From contig NZ_JAEULY010000004.1 of the NCBI RefSeq assembly GCF_016793595.1, positions 682,001 through 746,000 on the forward strand: a DNA stretch of 64,000 nt, in the 5' to 3' direction. Made by a program: the position numbers and the translations under genes. Shown here piece after piece: positions 44,231-53,246 of the stretch (positions are counted from its first letter, which is position 1; the number at the start of each line of letters is the position of its first letter). The stretch comes from Phreatobacter sp. (GTDB lineage Bacteria > Pseudomonadota > Alphaproteobacteria > Rhizobiales > Phreatobacteraceae). Below the pieces are notes generated by a model. That model was not told where the DNA came from. It did no database searches and saw only the letters and a program-made list of their open reading frames with translations.

Positions 44231-44923
44231 TCAGCTTCGCCGGAACGTCAGGTAGCACGGTTTGCGCCCTTCGCGCAGGGCCTTGGCCTCGTAGCGGGTC
44301 GATTCCCAGTTCGGCCAGGGCGTCGTCCAGTCGGCGGCCTTCGTGGCCGCAAAGGCGAAATCCGGCGAGCGCAGCAGCCGCTCCAGCGTCCATGCGGCGT
44401 AGTGCTCGATATCGGTGGCGAAGCGGAACTCGCCGCCCGGCTTCAGCACGCGGGCGAATTCGGCAACCGTCTGGTCGGAGACGAAGCGGCGCTTGTTGTG
44501 CCGCGTCTTCGGCCAGGGGTCGGGATAGAGCAGATAGACGATGTCGAGCGAGGCATCCGGGAACCACGGCAGCAGCAGGCCAGCATCCTGCGTGTGCAGG
44601 CGGACATTGCCGATCGTCTTGCGCTCGATCTCGGCGAGCATCTTGGCCATGCCGTTGATGAACGGCTCGACACCGACGAAGCCGAGATGCGGGTGGGCGG
44701 TCGCCTCGCGCACCAGATGCTCGCCGCCGCCGAAGCCGATCTCCAGAACGTGGCCCTCGACCGGCCGGGAGAAGAGGCCGGCGAGATCGCAGGGCGCGGC
44801 CGGATCGACGCGCAGGCGCGGCAGCAGGGTCTCGAACAGGTCGGCCTGATGCTGGCGCAGGCCCTTGCCCTTGCGCCGCCCGAAGAAGGAGCCCTGCCCC
44901 GAGAGGCGTTTATCGTCGGTCAT
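44231..44923 (-). CDS. trmB: tRNA (guanine-46-N7)-methyltransferase
   Basis: A 230-aa SAM-dependent enzyme that methylates N7 of G46 in many tRNAs. LEIGFGGGEHLVREA is the SAM-binding motif and YPDPWPKTRHNKRRFV the catalytic DPWPK-RHxKRR block. The start at 44923 (MTDDKRLSGQG) is chosen because a longer frame to 44953 would run through the strong hairpin at 44941-44966. It ends the miaB-to-trmB chain and uses the SAM made by the upstream metK. Confidence 0.94.
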   Translation of the reverse strand: MTDDKRLSGQGSFFGRRKGKGLRQHQADLFETLLPRLRVDPAAPCDLAGLFSRPVEGHVLEIGFGGGEHLVREATAHPHLGFVGVEPFINGMAKMLAEIERKTIGNVRLHTQDAGLLLPWFPDASLDIVYLLYPDPWPKTRHNKRRFVSDQTVAEFARVLKPGGEFRFATDIEHYAAWTLERLLRSPDFAFAATKAADWTTPWPNWESTRYEAKALREGRKPCYLTFRRS

Positions 44924-44940
44924 CGCAAGTCCAGATATGA

Positions 44941-44966
44941 CGAAGGGGGCCATGCGGCCCCCTTCG
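44941..44966 (-). terminator. Strong hairpin between metK and trmB
   Basis: Arms CGAAGGGGGCC and GGCCCCCTTCG pair perfectly (11 bp, mostly G-C) around the 4-base loop ATGC. It follows the metK stop (44990-44992) and precedes the trmB start. It has no T-run, so it may stabilise the metK mRNA end or reduce trmB expression rather than act as a strict terminator. Confidence 0.6.
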
Positions 44967-44989
44967 AGAACGCGTTCGGGAGCGTCGCC

Positions 44990-46255
44990 TCAGCCGGCGA
45001 CGGCTTCCTTCAGCTTGGCGACGAGGTCGGTCTTCTCCCAGGAGAAGCTGCCGTCGCGGCCAGCCTTGCGGCCGAAATGGCCATAGGCCGAGGTCTTGGC
45101 GTAGATCGCCTTGTTCAGGCCGAGATGCTCGCGGATGCCGCGCGGCGAGAGGTCCATGACCTCGGCCAGCGCCTTCTCCACCTTCGCCTCGTCCACGCCC
45201 GGCTTCGCGGTGCCGTGCAGATCGACATAGATCGACAGGGGCTTGGCGACGCCGATGGCATAAGCGAGTTGGATGGTGCAGCGGTCGGCGAGCTTGGCCG
45301 CGACGACGTTCTTGGCAAGATAGCGCGCGGCATAGGCGGCCGAGCGATCGACCTTGGTCGGATCCTTGCCGGAGAAGGCGCCGCCGCCATGCGGGGCCGC
45401 GCCGCCATAGGTGTCGACGATGATCTTGCGGCCGGTGAGGCCGGCGTCACCGTCCGGGCCGCCGATGACGAACTTGCCGGTGGGGTTGATCCACCACTTG
45501 CAGTCCTTGGCGATCTCGAGGCCGTTGAGCGTCTCGCGGATCACCGGCTCGACGATCTTCTGCACGTCCTTGGAGGTCAGCTTGCCGTCGAGATGCTGGG
45601 TCGACAGCACGATCTGCGTGACCGCGGCCGGCTTGCCGTTCTCGTAGCGGATGGTGACCTGGCTCTTGGCGTCCGGGCCGAGCTTCTCGCAGCCCTTCTC
45701 GCCCGCCTTGCGGTACTTGGTGAGGTTCTCGAGGATCTTGTGGGCGTAGTAGATCGGGGCCGGCATCAGTTCCGGGGTCTCGCGGCAGGCATAGCCGAAC
45801 ATGATGCCCTGGTCGCCCGCGCCAACATCCTTGTTGCCGGCCTCGTCGACGCCCTGCGCGATGTCGGCGGACTGGGGATGAAGAAGAACGTCGATCTTGG
45901 CCTTCTTCCAGTGGAAGCCGTCCTGCTCGTAGCCGATCGCCTTGATCGCCTTGCGCGCCACCGACTTGAACTTGGAGGGATTCACGACCGGATTGCCATG
46001 GGCATCCTTGATCGCCTTGCCGTCCTTGTCCTTCTTCAGGAGCGTGTCGGGAACGCGGACTTCACCGGCGATCACGACGCGATTGGTGGTCGCCAGCGTC
46101 TCGGCGGCAATGCGCACATTCGCTGCGTCGAGACCGGTCTTGGCGGCTTCCTTGAAGATCAGGTCGACGATCTCGTCGGAGATGCGGTCGCAGACCTTGT
46201 CCGGATGGCCCTCGGACACGGATTCCGACGTGAAGAGATAGGAACTGCGGGACAC
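44990..46255 (-). CDS. metK: S-adenosylmethionine synthetase
   Basis: A 421-aa enzyme that makes SAM from methionine and ATP in the cytoplasm. [18 protein letters not shown] is the N-terminal ATP/metal-binding block, [13 protein letters not shown] the signature hexapeptide region and [19 protein letters not shown] the second signature. The start GTG at 46255 follows GGAGGAC with good spacing; a long upstream frame is not supported. Upstream is the praR-like regulator, downstream trmB. I see no SAM riboswitch in its leader, unlike metZ. Confidence 0.95.
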   Translation of the reverse strand: MSRSSYLFTSESVSEGHPDKVCDRISDEIVDLIFKEAAKTGLDAANVRIAAETLATTNRVVIAGEVRVPDTLLKKDKDGKAIKDAHGNPVVNPSKFKSVARKAIKAIGYEQDGFHWKKAKIDVLLHPQSADIAQGVDEAGNKDVGAGDQGIMFGYACRETPELMPAPIYYAHKILENLTKYRKAGEKGCEKLGPDAKSQVTIRYENGKPAAVTQIVLSTQHLDGKLTSKDVQKIVEPVIRETLNGLEIAKDCKWWINPTGKFVIGGPDGDAGLTGRKIIVDTYGGAAPHGGGAFSGKDPTKVDRSAAYAARYLAKNVVAAKLADRCTIQLAYAIGVAKPLSIYVDLHGTAKPGVDEAKVEKALAEVMDLSPRGIREHLGLNKAIYAKTSAYGHFGRKAGRDGSFSWEKTDLVAKLKEAVAG

Positions 46256-46532
46256 GAAAGTCCTCCGAAAAGCAAGCCGCGGGGATCGCGGGAGCGAGGC
46301 GCCGTCGTTATCGGTGGCGCCATGAACCGGAATTGAACAGCCGCCCGCCCGACGAGGGCGCGCGGTCGCCAAGGGACGGCATGGTCGTCCGACGCCAGAG
46401 CGCGCGAGGTTCTCGCAACAGCCGTGGCGGCGGTCAAGCCTGAATATGGCAAAAAGGCCGGTTCGTTCGCAGAAAAGAACGCGGACGCTGCCGAAAGGTC
46501 GCTTTTCGGCCGGATCACCGCCGGCAGGCGTG

Positions 46533-46949
46533 TCAGGTGGGCTCGTCTTCCGAGCCAGCCACCGCATTGACGAGATCGACGATCTTGCGCCGGACCTTGG
46601 CATCCTTGATGCGGATGAAGGCCTGATTCAGCGACAATCCTTCGCTGGTGGACAGGAAATCGGCGACGTAGGAGGCGCCGCTCGCTTCCGCGAACCCGCC
46701 CTCGGGCAGCGGCTCGCCGGTCGGCGCGCCGTCGAAGAAAAAGGACACCGGCACGGAGAGAATCGTGCCGATCTGCTGCAGGCGGCTCGCGCCGATGCGA
46801 TTGGTGCCCTTCTCGTATTTCTGAACCTGCTGAAAGGTCAGGCCGAGGCGCTCACCCAGCTTTTCCTGACTCATGCCCAGCATCATGCGTCGCATGCGGA
46901 CGCGGCTGCCGACATGCTTGTCGATGGGGTTCGGCGCCTTCTTGACCAT
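46533..46949 (-). CDS. XRE-family regulator (PraR/PhrR-like)
   Basis: A 138-aa protein with an N-terminal HTH_3: [45 protein letters not shown] at about 12-57, then [12 protein letters not shown] and a helical end ([23 protein letters not shown]). The sequence and its place before metK and after lnt match PraR/PhrR of rhizobia, which regulate biofilm, quorum sensing and stress genes. GGAGAG is 4 bp before ATG 46949; the upstream ATG 46961 lies only 1 bp after AGGAGG. Confidence 0.85.
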   Translation of the reverse strand: MVKKAPNPIDKHVGSRVRMRRMMLGMSQEKLGERLGLTFQQVQKYEKGTNRIGASRLQQIGTILSVPVSFFFDGAPTGEPLPEGGFAEASGASYVADFLSTSEGLSLNQAFIRIKDAKVRRKIVDLVNAVAGSEDEPT

Positions 46950-47122
46950 CAAACTCTCCATGCCTCCTCAGCCCATGCCGCGAGGCTGCCGCATCCCCCC
47001 ATGCGGCCGCCTTACCCCCCCAGGTCACTTGCCACTAAATGCAATGCAGTCCAAGGAGCTTTCCTGCTTATGGCGAATTGTCCAGATCGTTACAAGTAAA
47101 CCTCAAGGGCGTTCGCCGCGCT

Positions 47123-48733
47123 TCATGCAATCGGAGGTCGCGGGCGCGACCGTCTGATCAAAGCAAGGAAAAGACCGAACAGCGCGACGAACAGCGGCAC
47201 ATGTCCGGCACGGGCAAAAACGGTCGCCGGCAGAGCAGCCGGCAGGTCCGCATCCAGCGCGTCGCGGGCGCCTAGCGGTAGCGACCTGACCGTGCGGCCA
47301 AGCGGGTCGATCACCGCTGAAACGCCGTTATTGGCCGCGCGAACCAGCGGCAGACCCTCCTCGATCGCGCGCACCGCGGTCTGATGCAAGTGCTGGTAGG
47401 GGCCGGGCGTGAAGCCGAACCAGGCGTCGTTGGTGACGTTGAGCAGCCATTGCGGACGACGCTCCGTGGAGGTCACAGCGCCGGGAAAAATCGCCTCATA
47501 GCAGATCAGGATGCCCACCGGCGGAGCACCCGGAACGGCAATCGTGCGCCGCCTGTCGCCCGCGGAGAAACCGCCACGCTGACGCGTGAGGGCCTCAAGG
47601 CCGAGTTCCTCCAGCCGTTCCTGGAACGGCAGATATTCGCCGAAGGGAACCAGATGCACCTTGTCGTAGGTCGCCATGATCGCGCCCTGATGGTCGATCA
47701 CATAGGCGGAGTTGAAGACGCGCGGCTCCCGCCGTCCGGGCAGCGGCTCGTCGGGCCGCGCCGCGCCGGTGATCAACGTGACGCCCGGCGGCACGAGGTC
47801 GGCGATTTTCGCCAACGCCTCGCGGTCCCAGATCAGGAAGAAGGGAAAGGCGGATTCCGGCCAGATCACATGGGTCACATCACGGATTCCCGACCGCTCC
47901 GGCGACGCGGCCTTGTCCGACAGCGCAGCATAGCGCGCGAGAATCTCGTCGCGGGCCTCGGGGCGGAAGCGCTGGTCCTGCGGAATATCCGGCTGGACGA
48001 TGCGGAGCTTCACGCCGGGAACGCTGGCGATCTGGGCGGTCGAGACGCGCCAGCCGCCGAACAGGGCGAGGCACATGAGCGCAAGCGCGGCGCCGATGGG
48101 GATCGCGACCCGGCGCGGCGTCTCCTCGGGGTCGTCGCCGAGAACGCAGGGGCTGGCGAGAACGATGATCGCGACAAGCGTCAGACCATAGACGCCCACA
48201 TAGGCCGCGCCCTGCGCGAGCCAGGCATATTGCGTCAGCGCGTAGCCGTAGAGGTTCCACGGAAACCCCGTCAGCACCGAGCCGCGGAGGAATTCGCCGA
48301 GCGTCAGGCCGAATGCCAGCGCCAGGACGCGCCTGCCGCCCGGCCGCCAGAACAGGCGCGCGATCGCCGCGCCGAGGGCGGTGAACAGGGCCAGCCCGGC
48401 CGGCAGCAGGGTGACGGCGGCGGGAAGAAGCCAGGCGAAGCGGTCGGCTTCGACGAGGAAGGCGGAACCGACCCACCAGAGCCCGGCCAGATGGTAGCCG
48501 AAGCCGAACCACCAGCCGGTGCGTGCCGCTGCGAGGATCGTGCGCCAGCCGCCGCCGGCCGCCGAGGCGCCGTCGAGAAGCCAGACGAGAACCGGGAAGC
48601 TGATCGCAAGAACCGGCAGGACGCCGAAGGGCGGCATGGCCAGCGCGCCAAGCGCGCCAGCGCCGAAGGCCAGCGCCGTCCGCCGCCACCCCCAGGTGAG
48701 AATGACCGTGCGGGCGAGCGACTGCACCGTCAC
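47123..48733 (-). CDS. lnt: Apolipoprotein N-acyltransferase
   Basis: A 536-aa membrane enzyme that adds the third acyl chain to lipoproteins in the periplasmic leaflet. Five or six N-terminal membrane helices precede a nitrilase-like domain with the catalytic triad: Glu in VIWPESAFPFFL, Lys in YDKVHLVPFGEYLP and Cys in ILICYEAIFPG. It starts with GTG 48733. It lies between corC and the praR-like gene, as in other Hyphomicrobiales. Confidence 0.94.
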   Translation of the reverse strand: MTVQSLARTVILTWGWRRTALAFGAGALGALAMPPFGVLPVLAISFPVLVWLLDGASAAGGGWRTILAAARTGWWFGFGYHLAGLWWVGSAFLVEADRFAWLLPAAVTLLPAGLALFTALGAAIARLFWRPGGRRVLALAFGLTLGEFLRGSVLTGFPWNLYGYALTQYAWLAQGAAYVGVYGLTLVAIIVLASPCVLGDDPEETPRRVAIPIGAALALMCLALFGGWRVSTAQIASVPGVKLRIVQPDIPQDQRFRPEARDEILARYAALSDKAASPERSGIRDVTHVIWPESAFPFFLIWDREALAKIADLVPPGVTLITGAARPDEPLPGRREPRVFNSAYVIDHQGAIMATYDKVHLVPFGEYLPFQERLEELGLEALTRQRGGFSAGDRRRTIAVPGAPPVGILICYEAIFPGAVTSTERRPQWLLNVTNDAWFGFTPGPYQHLHQTAVRAIEEGLPLVRAANNGVSAVIDPLGRTVRSLPLGARDALDADLPAALPATVFARAGHVPLFVALFGLFLALIRRSRPRPPIA

Positions 48734-48830
48734 GGGCGGCGGCTCCGCGCGGCAGCGGACGATTCGGTGTCGCGGTCGCTCATGGTTCCCGTGTCGGCCA
48801 CCTCCCCCGCGCGGTCAAGCGCGGCGGCAG

Positions 48831-50114
48831 TCAGCTGGCCTTGCGGATATCGGGCGAGACCGAATCCGGTGCGGCAGGCCCCTGCCGATCCTGGCTTGCA
48901 GGGGCCGGAAGCGAATCGGGCAGTGGTGGCGACGGCATGGCGACGGACACCGGGGTCGAGGCCGCGGCGGCAGCCGCTGCCTGTTCCTCCTCGTCCTTGC
49001 GCCGGCCGCGCGCCGGCTTGTCCACGAGCCCCCTGCCACGGGTGATCTTGACCCGTTTCACGCGCCGCGGATCGGCATCGATCACCTCGAACTCGAACTC
49101 GCCGGGGCCGGCCAGCAACTCGCCGCGCACCGGCACATGACCGGCCAGCACGGTGAGATAGCCGCCGAGCGTATCGACCTCGTCGGCCACCTGCTCGCCG
49201 GGATCGAACTCGGCACCGAGCGCCTCGCGTACTTCATCGAGCGTCGCGCGCGCATCGGCGACGAAGGCGCCGTCGGCGGTTGCCGCGATGGTGCGGCCAT
49301 CGTCGACGTCATGCTCGTCCTCGATATCGCCGACGATGCTCTCGACGATATCCTCCATGGCGATCAGGCCGTCCGTGCCACCGTACTCGTCGACGACGAG
49401 GGCAAGCTGGATGCGGGTCGCCTGCATGCGGGCCAGAAGGTCGATGGCCGGCATGGAGGGCGGCACGAATAGGATCGGGCGGATCAGCCGGGTCGAGGCC
49501 AGCGCGACGCCAAGGTCGACCGCGCCGAGGTCGAGGTCGCCTGTCACGCGGGATGTTTCGGATTTCGGCTCGCGCTTCGGCGCAACCACCTCGTCGGCCG
49601 CCTTGGCATCGGCTCTGGCGCGGCTGCGCTTTTTCTTCGTCGCCTTCTTGGCCTCGGTGAACAGGTGCTTCACCAGATCCTTGATGTGGACCATGCCGAC
49701 AGGATCGTCGAGCGCGTCGTCATAGACCACCAGCCGGGTATGGCCGGCATCCTCGAAGGTCTGCATGAGGGCGGCGAGCGTGATGTCTTTCTGCACCGCA
49801 TTGATGTCGGCGCGCGGCTGGGCGAGATCGACGACCCGGCTCTCGCGCAGATCCAGAATGTTGCGGAGCATGGAGCGCTCTTCCGGCGAAAAGCCGTCGG
49901 AGGCGGGCGTATTGTCCTCGAGCACGTCTTCGAGATTCTGGCGCACGGTGGCGCTGGACTTCAGACCCAGACGGGTGCGCAGCCGGTCGATCCAGCGCTC
50001 CTGGCGCTCACCATTCCGCTCCGCAGGCGCTCTGGCGGCCTCCGGAGCGGTCTCTGGTTGGGGCGCGGCCTCGGCCGCGGTGCTTCGGTATCGACTGTCG
50101 CTAGGGTCGGGCAT
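48831..50114 (-). CDS. CorC/HlyC-type CBS-domain protein
   Basis: A 427-aa cytosolic protein without the CNNM membrane domain. Two CBS domains lie at about 95-155 and 220-280 (VVYDDALDDPVGMVHIKDLVKHL and LVVDEYGGTDGLIAMEDIVESIVGDI) with the CorC/HlyC domain after it (GEFEFEVIDADPRRVKRVKI). Between the CBS domains sits an unusual Lys/Arg/Ala-rich linker (KKATKKKRSRARADAKAADEV region) and the last 60 residues are low-complexity. It overlaps ybeY by 14 bp. Function may relate to cation export or envelope homeostasis. Confidence 0.88.
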   Translation of the reverse strand: MPDPSDSRYRSTAAEAAPQPETAPEAARAPAERNGERQERWIDRLRTRLGLKSSATVRQNLEDVLEDNTPASDGFSPEERSMLRNILDLRESRVVDLAQPRADINAVQKDITLAALMQTFEDAGHTRLVVYDDALDDPVGMVHIKDLVKHLFTEAKKATKKKRSRARADAKAADEVVAPKREPKSETSRVTGDLDLGAVDLGVALASTRLIRPILFVPPSMPAIDLLARMQATRIQLALVVDEYGGTDGLIAMEDIVESIVGDIEDEHDVDDGRTIAATADGAFVADARATLDEVREALGAEFDPGEQVADEVDTLGGYLTVLAGHVPVRGELLAGPGEFEFEVIDADPRRVKRVKITRGRGLVDKPARGRRKDEEEQAAAAAAASTPVSVAMPSPPLPDSLPAPASQDRQGPAAPDSVSPDIRKAS

Positions 50115-50616
50115 CGGGTCCTTCGGGCATCATTCGCCCGGCGGCGTGTGGGTCCTTGATTCCAAGGCCGGCCAGAATAGCGGTTTCGATGGCTTCCATC
50201 TCCAGCGCCTCCGGTTCGGTCAGGTGATCATAGCCCAAAAGATGCAACAAGCCATGGACCGTCAAGAGGACAAGGTGGTCGCGCGGCGCGACGCCCTCCT
50301 CCACCGCTTCCCTTTGCAGGGTCTCATAGGCGATCACGACATCGCCCAGCAGCGGTCCATGAGGGGCGGGAAAGGACAGCACGTTGGTCGGCTTGTCCTT
50401 GGCCCGGTAGTCGCGGTTGAGGTTCCGGACCGTCGCGTCGTCCGCCAGCGCGATGGACAGTTCCGCATCCGCCGGAACGCGGCCGGCGACATGCGCCGCG
50501 GCCGCGCGGACAGCGGTACGCACCACATCCTCGGCCTCGGCAAGGCCGTCCCAGAGATCGCTGAGGACGGCGATATCCGTCTGGATCGCCTCGTCCTCGT
50601 CCTGGCGCTCGCTCAT
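50101..50616 (-). CDS. ybeY: Endoribonuclease/rRNA maturation factor YbeY
   Basis: A 171-aa metalloprotein needed for 16S rRNA 3'-end maturation and ribosome quality control. The metal site HGLLHLLGYDH is intact, preceded by NLNRDYRAKDKPTNVLSFPA, a family hallmark. The start overlaps the phoH stop (ATGA) and the 3' end overlaps corC, so the three genes are translationally coupled. Confidence 0.94.
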   Translation of the reverse strand: MSERQDEDEAIQTDIAVLSDLWDGLAEAEDVVRTAVRAAAAHVAGRVPADAELSIALADDATVRNLNRDYRAKDKPTNVLSFPAPHGPLLGDVVIAYETLQREAVEEGVAPRDHLVLLTVHGLLHLLGYDHLTEPEALEMEAIETAILAGLGIKDPHAAGRMMPEGPDARP

Positions 50617-51698
50617 CCCTCGCGCATGCGCCTCGGCTTGTGGGGCGCGGCGTGCTCGCCGGCGCGCGTCGCGGCCTCGTAGGCCTTGACGATGCGGCCA
50701 ACCAGCTCGTGGCGCACCACGTCATCCTCGGAGAAGTAGCACTGGGCCAGGCCCTCGACGTTCTCCAGAAGGTCCAGCGCCTCGGCGAGGCCCGACTTCA
50801 TGCCCGAGGGCAGATCGACCTGACTCGGGTCGCCGGTGATGATCATGCGCGAGTTCTCGCCGAGGCGGGTCAGGAACATCTTCATCTGCATGGATGTCGT
50901 GTTCTGGGCCTCGTCGAGGATCACCACCGCGTTGGTCAGGGTGCGACCGCGCATGAAGGCGAGCGGCGCGATCTCGATCATGCCGGACTGGATGCCGCGC
51001 TCGACGCGGGGAGCATCCATCAGGTCGTAGAGGGCGTCGTAGATCGGCCGCAGATACGGATCGACCTTCTCCTTCATGTCGCCGGGCAGGAAGCCGAGCC
51101 GCTCGCCGGCCTCGACCGCCGGACGCGTCAGGATCAGCCGGTCGACCATGCCCTTGTCGAGGAGGGCCACCGCCTGCGCCACCGCCAGCCAGGTCTTGCC
51201 GGTGCCCGCGGGACCTATACCGAAGACCAGCTCGTTGCGCTTGAGCGCTCGGATATAGGCGTCCTGCGCGGGCGTGCGCGCGCGGACCGTGCGCTTGCGT
51301 GTGACGATCTCCTCGTGGCCGATGCGCGGCGCGCCGTCGGCCTCGAACAGCGACCCTTGAGAGGTCGTCATGCGGATCGCACCGTCGACATCGCCGAGAT
51401 TGATGTCGTGGCCGGTCTTCAGCCGCGCATAGAGATTTTCGAGGACGGTCTTGGCCTGCTCGCAGCGCTCGGCCGGGCCGACGAGATTGACCAGATTGCC
51501 GCGCGCAGCGGCCTGGATGCCGAGCCGCTTCTCGATGAAGGCGAGGTTCTGGTCGTACTGACCGAACAATCGGCTGGCGAGGCGGTTGTCGTCGAAGGAG
51601 AGCGTGATTTCGGCCTCGGCCGTGTCATCGTGCGTCGCAAGCCAAGGAATGTTGCGCCCGCTGTCCGGCCCGAAGCCGCCCCCTGTGGGATTTTTCAA
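50613..51698 (-). CDS. PhoH-family ATPase (PhoL type)
   Basis: A 361-aa P-loop protein with an N-terminal KH-like part (residues 30-100) and the PhoH core: Walker A GPAGTGKTWLAVAQAVA, Walker B NAVVILDEAQNTTSMQMKMFLTR, and GEILTRPAVEAGERLGFLPGD in between. PhoL proteins are paired with YbeY in many bacteria and have been linked to rRNA processing. It sits between miaB and ybeY with an ATGA overlap to ybeY. Confidence 0.93.
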   Translation of the reverse strand: MKNPTGGGFGPDSGRNIPWLATHDDTAEAEITLSFDDNRLASRLFGQYDQNLAFIEKRLGIQAAARGNLVNLVGPAERCEQAKTVLENLYARLKTGHDINLGDVDGAIRMTTSQGSLFEADGAPRIGHEEIVTRKRTVRARTPAQDAYIRALKRNELVFGIGPAGTGKTWLAVAQAVALLDKGMVDRLILTRPAVEAGERLGFLPGDMKEKVDPYLRPIYDALYDLMDAPRVERGIQSGMIEIAPLAFMRGRTLTNAVVILDEAQNTTSMQMKMFLTRLGENSRMIITGDPSQVDLPSGMKSGLAEALDLLENVEGLAQCYFSEDDVVRHELVGRIVKAYEAATRAGEHAAPHKPRRMREG

Positions 51699-51734
51699 AC
51701 CCGCCGTCCTTCGTTCATGAGGTTCTGCTGGAAC

Positions 51735-53156
51735 TCACTCTGCCGCATGCACTGCCATCATATGGTCGCTCTCCCGCCGATCGCCACCGGCTTCGACAAG
51801 GTCGCCGTCAAGGGAGTTTGTCTTGGCTCCCGTGATTCGGACAGGGACGATCGTGCCAGCGAGAGACGACGGTCCGATGACCTGCACCGGCGACAGATAG
51901 GGCGAGCGTCCGACCATCTGGCCGGGCTTGCGGCCCGCCTTCTCGAACAGGACGTCGACGACCCGCCCGACAAGGCTCGCCTGGAATGCGTGCTGCTGCG
52001 CGGTGATCAGCGCCTGCAGTTCGTGAAGCCGCGCCGTCTTCAGGGGCTCGCCAAGCTGGCCGTCCATCTCGGCGCCCGGCGTGCCCGGTCGCTGCGAATA
52101 GGAGAACGTGTAGGCGGAAGCGAAGCCGATCTGGCGCACGAGGTCCATCGTATCCGCAAAATCGGCGTCGGTCTCGCCGGGGAAGCCGACGATGAAATCC
52201 GAGGACAGGGCGATGTCCGGGCGCGCCTGCCGGATGCGGTCGACGAGGCGGAAATAGTCGTCTCGGCTGTGCTTGCGGTTCATCCGCTTCAGCACCGCCG
52301 TCGATCCCGACTGCACGGGCAGGTGCAGATAGGGCATCAGCGTATCGAGGTCGCGATGCGCCTCAATCAGGTCGTCGGTCATCTCGCGCGGGTGGCTGGT
52401 CGTGTAGCGCAGGCGCGCGACGCCGGGGATTTCGGCGAGGCGGTAGAGAAGCTTCGCCAGCGTCCACTCGACGCCGTCCGGCCCGATGCCGTGATAGGCG
52501 TTGACGTTCTGGCCGAGCAGAGTGATCTCGCGCACGCCGGCCTCGACGAGCTTGGCGGCTTCGGCAACGACCTGCGCCACCGGCCGGGACACTTCTGCGC
52601 CGCGCGTATAGGGCACGACGCAGAAGGTGCAGAACTTGTCGCAGCCCTCCTGAACGGTGACGAAGGCGGTGAGGCCGCGCGACCGCGTCTTCGCCTCGGA
52701 CGCCGCTGGCAGGACCTTGAACTTGTCCTCGACGGGAAATTCGGTGTCGACCACGCCGGGCTTCGCCCTGGCGCGGGCGATCAGGTCGGGCAGGCGGTGA
52801 TAGCTCTGAGGACCGACGACGAGGTCCACGACCTTGGCCCGTTTGACGATCTCCTCGCCCTCGGCCTGCGCGACGCAGCCGGCCACGCCGACGAGAACCT
52901 CACGCCCCAGCGCCTTCGCCTCGTCCTTCAGCACGCGCATGCGGCCGAGCTCGGAATAGACCTTCTCGGCGGCGCGCTCGCGGATGTGGCAGGTGTTGAG
53001 GAGGATGAGATCGGCCTCCTCGGGCGTCGCGACCTCGCGATAGCCCTCGGCGCCCATGACATCGGCCATGCGCTGGCTGTCATAGACGTTCATCTGGCAG
53101 CCATACGACTTGACGTAGACGGCCTTCGGCTGGGGCTTGGTGTCGGTCTCGCTCAT
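51735..53156 (-). CDS. miaB: tRNA-i6A37 methylthiotransferase MiaB
   Basis: A 473-aa radical-SAM enzyme that adds a methylthio group to i6A37 in tRNAs reading UNN codons. The N-terminal cluster Cys are in YGCQMN and LLNTCHIRE and [10 protein letters not shown]; the radical-SAM Cys set lies in [20 protein letters not shown] domain ends the protein ([16 protein letters not shown] region). It heads the chain with phoH, ybeY, corC and lnt. Confidence 0.95.
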   Translation of the reverse strand: MSETDTKPQPKAVYVKSYGCQMNVYDSQRMADVMGAEGYREVATPEEADLILLNTCHIRERAAEKVYSELGRMRVLKDEAKALGREVLVGVAGCVAQAEGEEIVKRAKVVDLVVGPQSYHRLPDLIARARAKPGVVDTEFPVEDKFKVLPAASEAKTRSRGLTAFVTVQEGCDKFCTFCVVPYTRGAEVSRPVAQVVAEAAKLVEAGVREITLLGQNVNAYHGIGPDGVEWTLAKLLYRLAEIPGVARLRYTTSHPREMTDDLIEAHRDLDTLMPYLHLPVQSGSTAVLKRMNRKHSRDDYFRLVDRIRQARPDIALSSDFIVGFPGETDADFADTMDLVRQIGFASAYTFSYSQRPGTPGAEMDGQLGEPLKTARLHELQALITAQQHAFQASLVGRVVDVLFEKAGRKPGQMVGRSPYLSPVQVIGPSSLAGTIVPVRITGAKTNSLDGDLVEAGGDRRESDHMMAVHAAE

Positions 53157-53246
53157 CTCGTGCTCCGAAGAGCGGAGCTATAGCGAGTTGGACGCCGTGC
53201 GTTAAGGGGGATGCCGTCGGCGGTACCGCCGACGGCTCGGGCCGGC

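Noticed and set aside
44057..46336. Long plus-strand open frame (759 codons) opposite trmB and metK
   Set aside because: It spans several real genes on the other strand and lacks homology; it is a shadow frame.
46256..46532. SAM riboswitch in the metK leader
   Set aside because: I looked for SAM-I, SAM-II and SAM/SAH conserved elements on the minus strand and found none, only imperfect hairpins.
50640..53183. Very long plus-strand open frame (847 codons) opposite phoH and miaB
   Set aside because: It is antisense to two well supported genes and its Arg/Ala/Asp/Gly-rich product is the usual shadow of GC-rich coding DNA.
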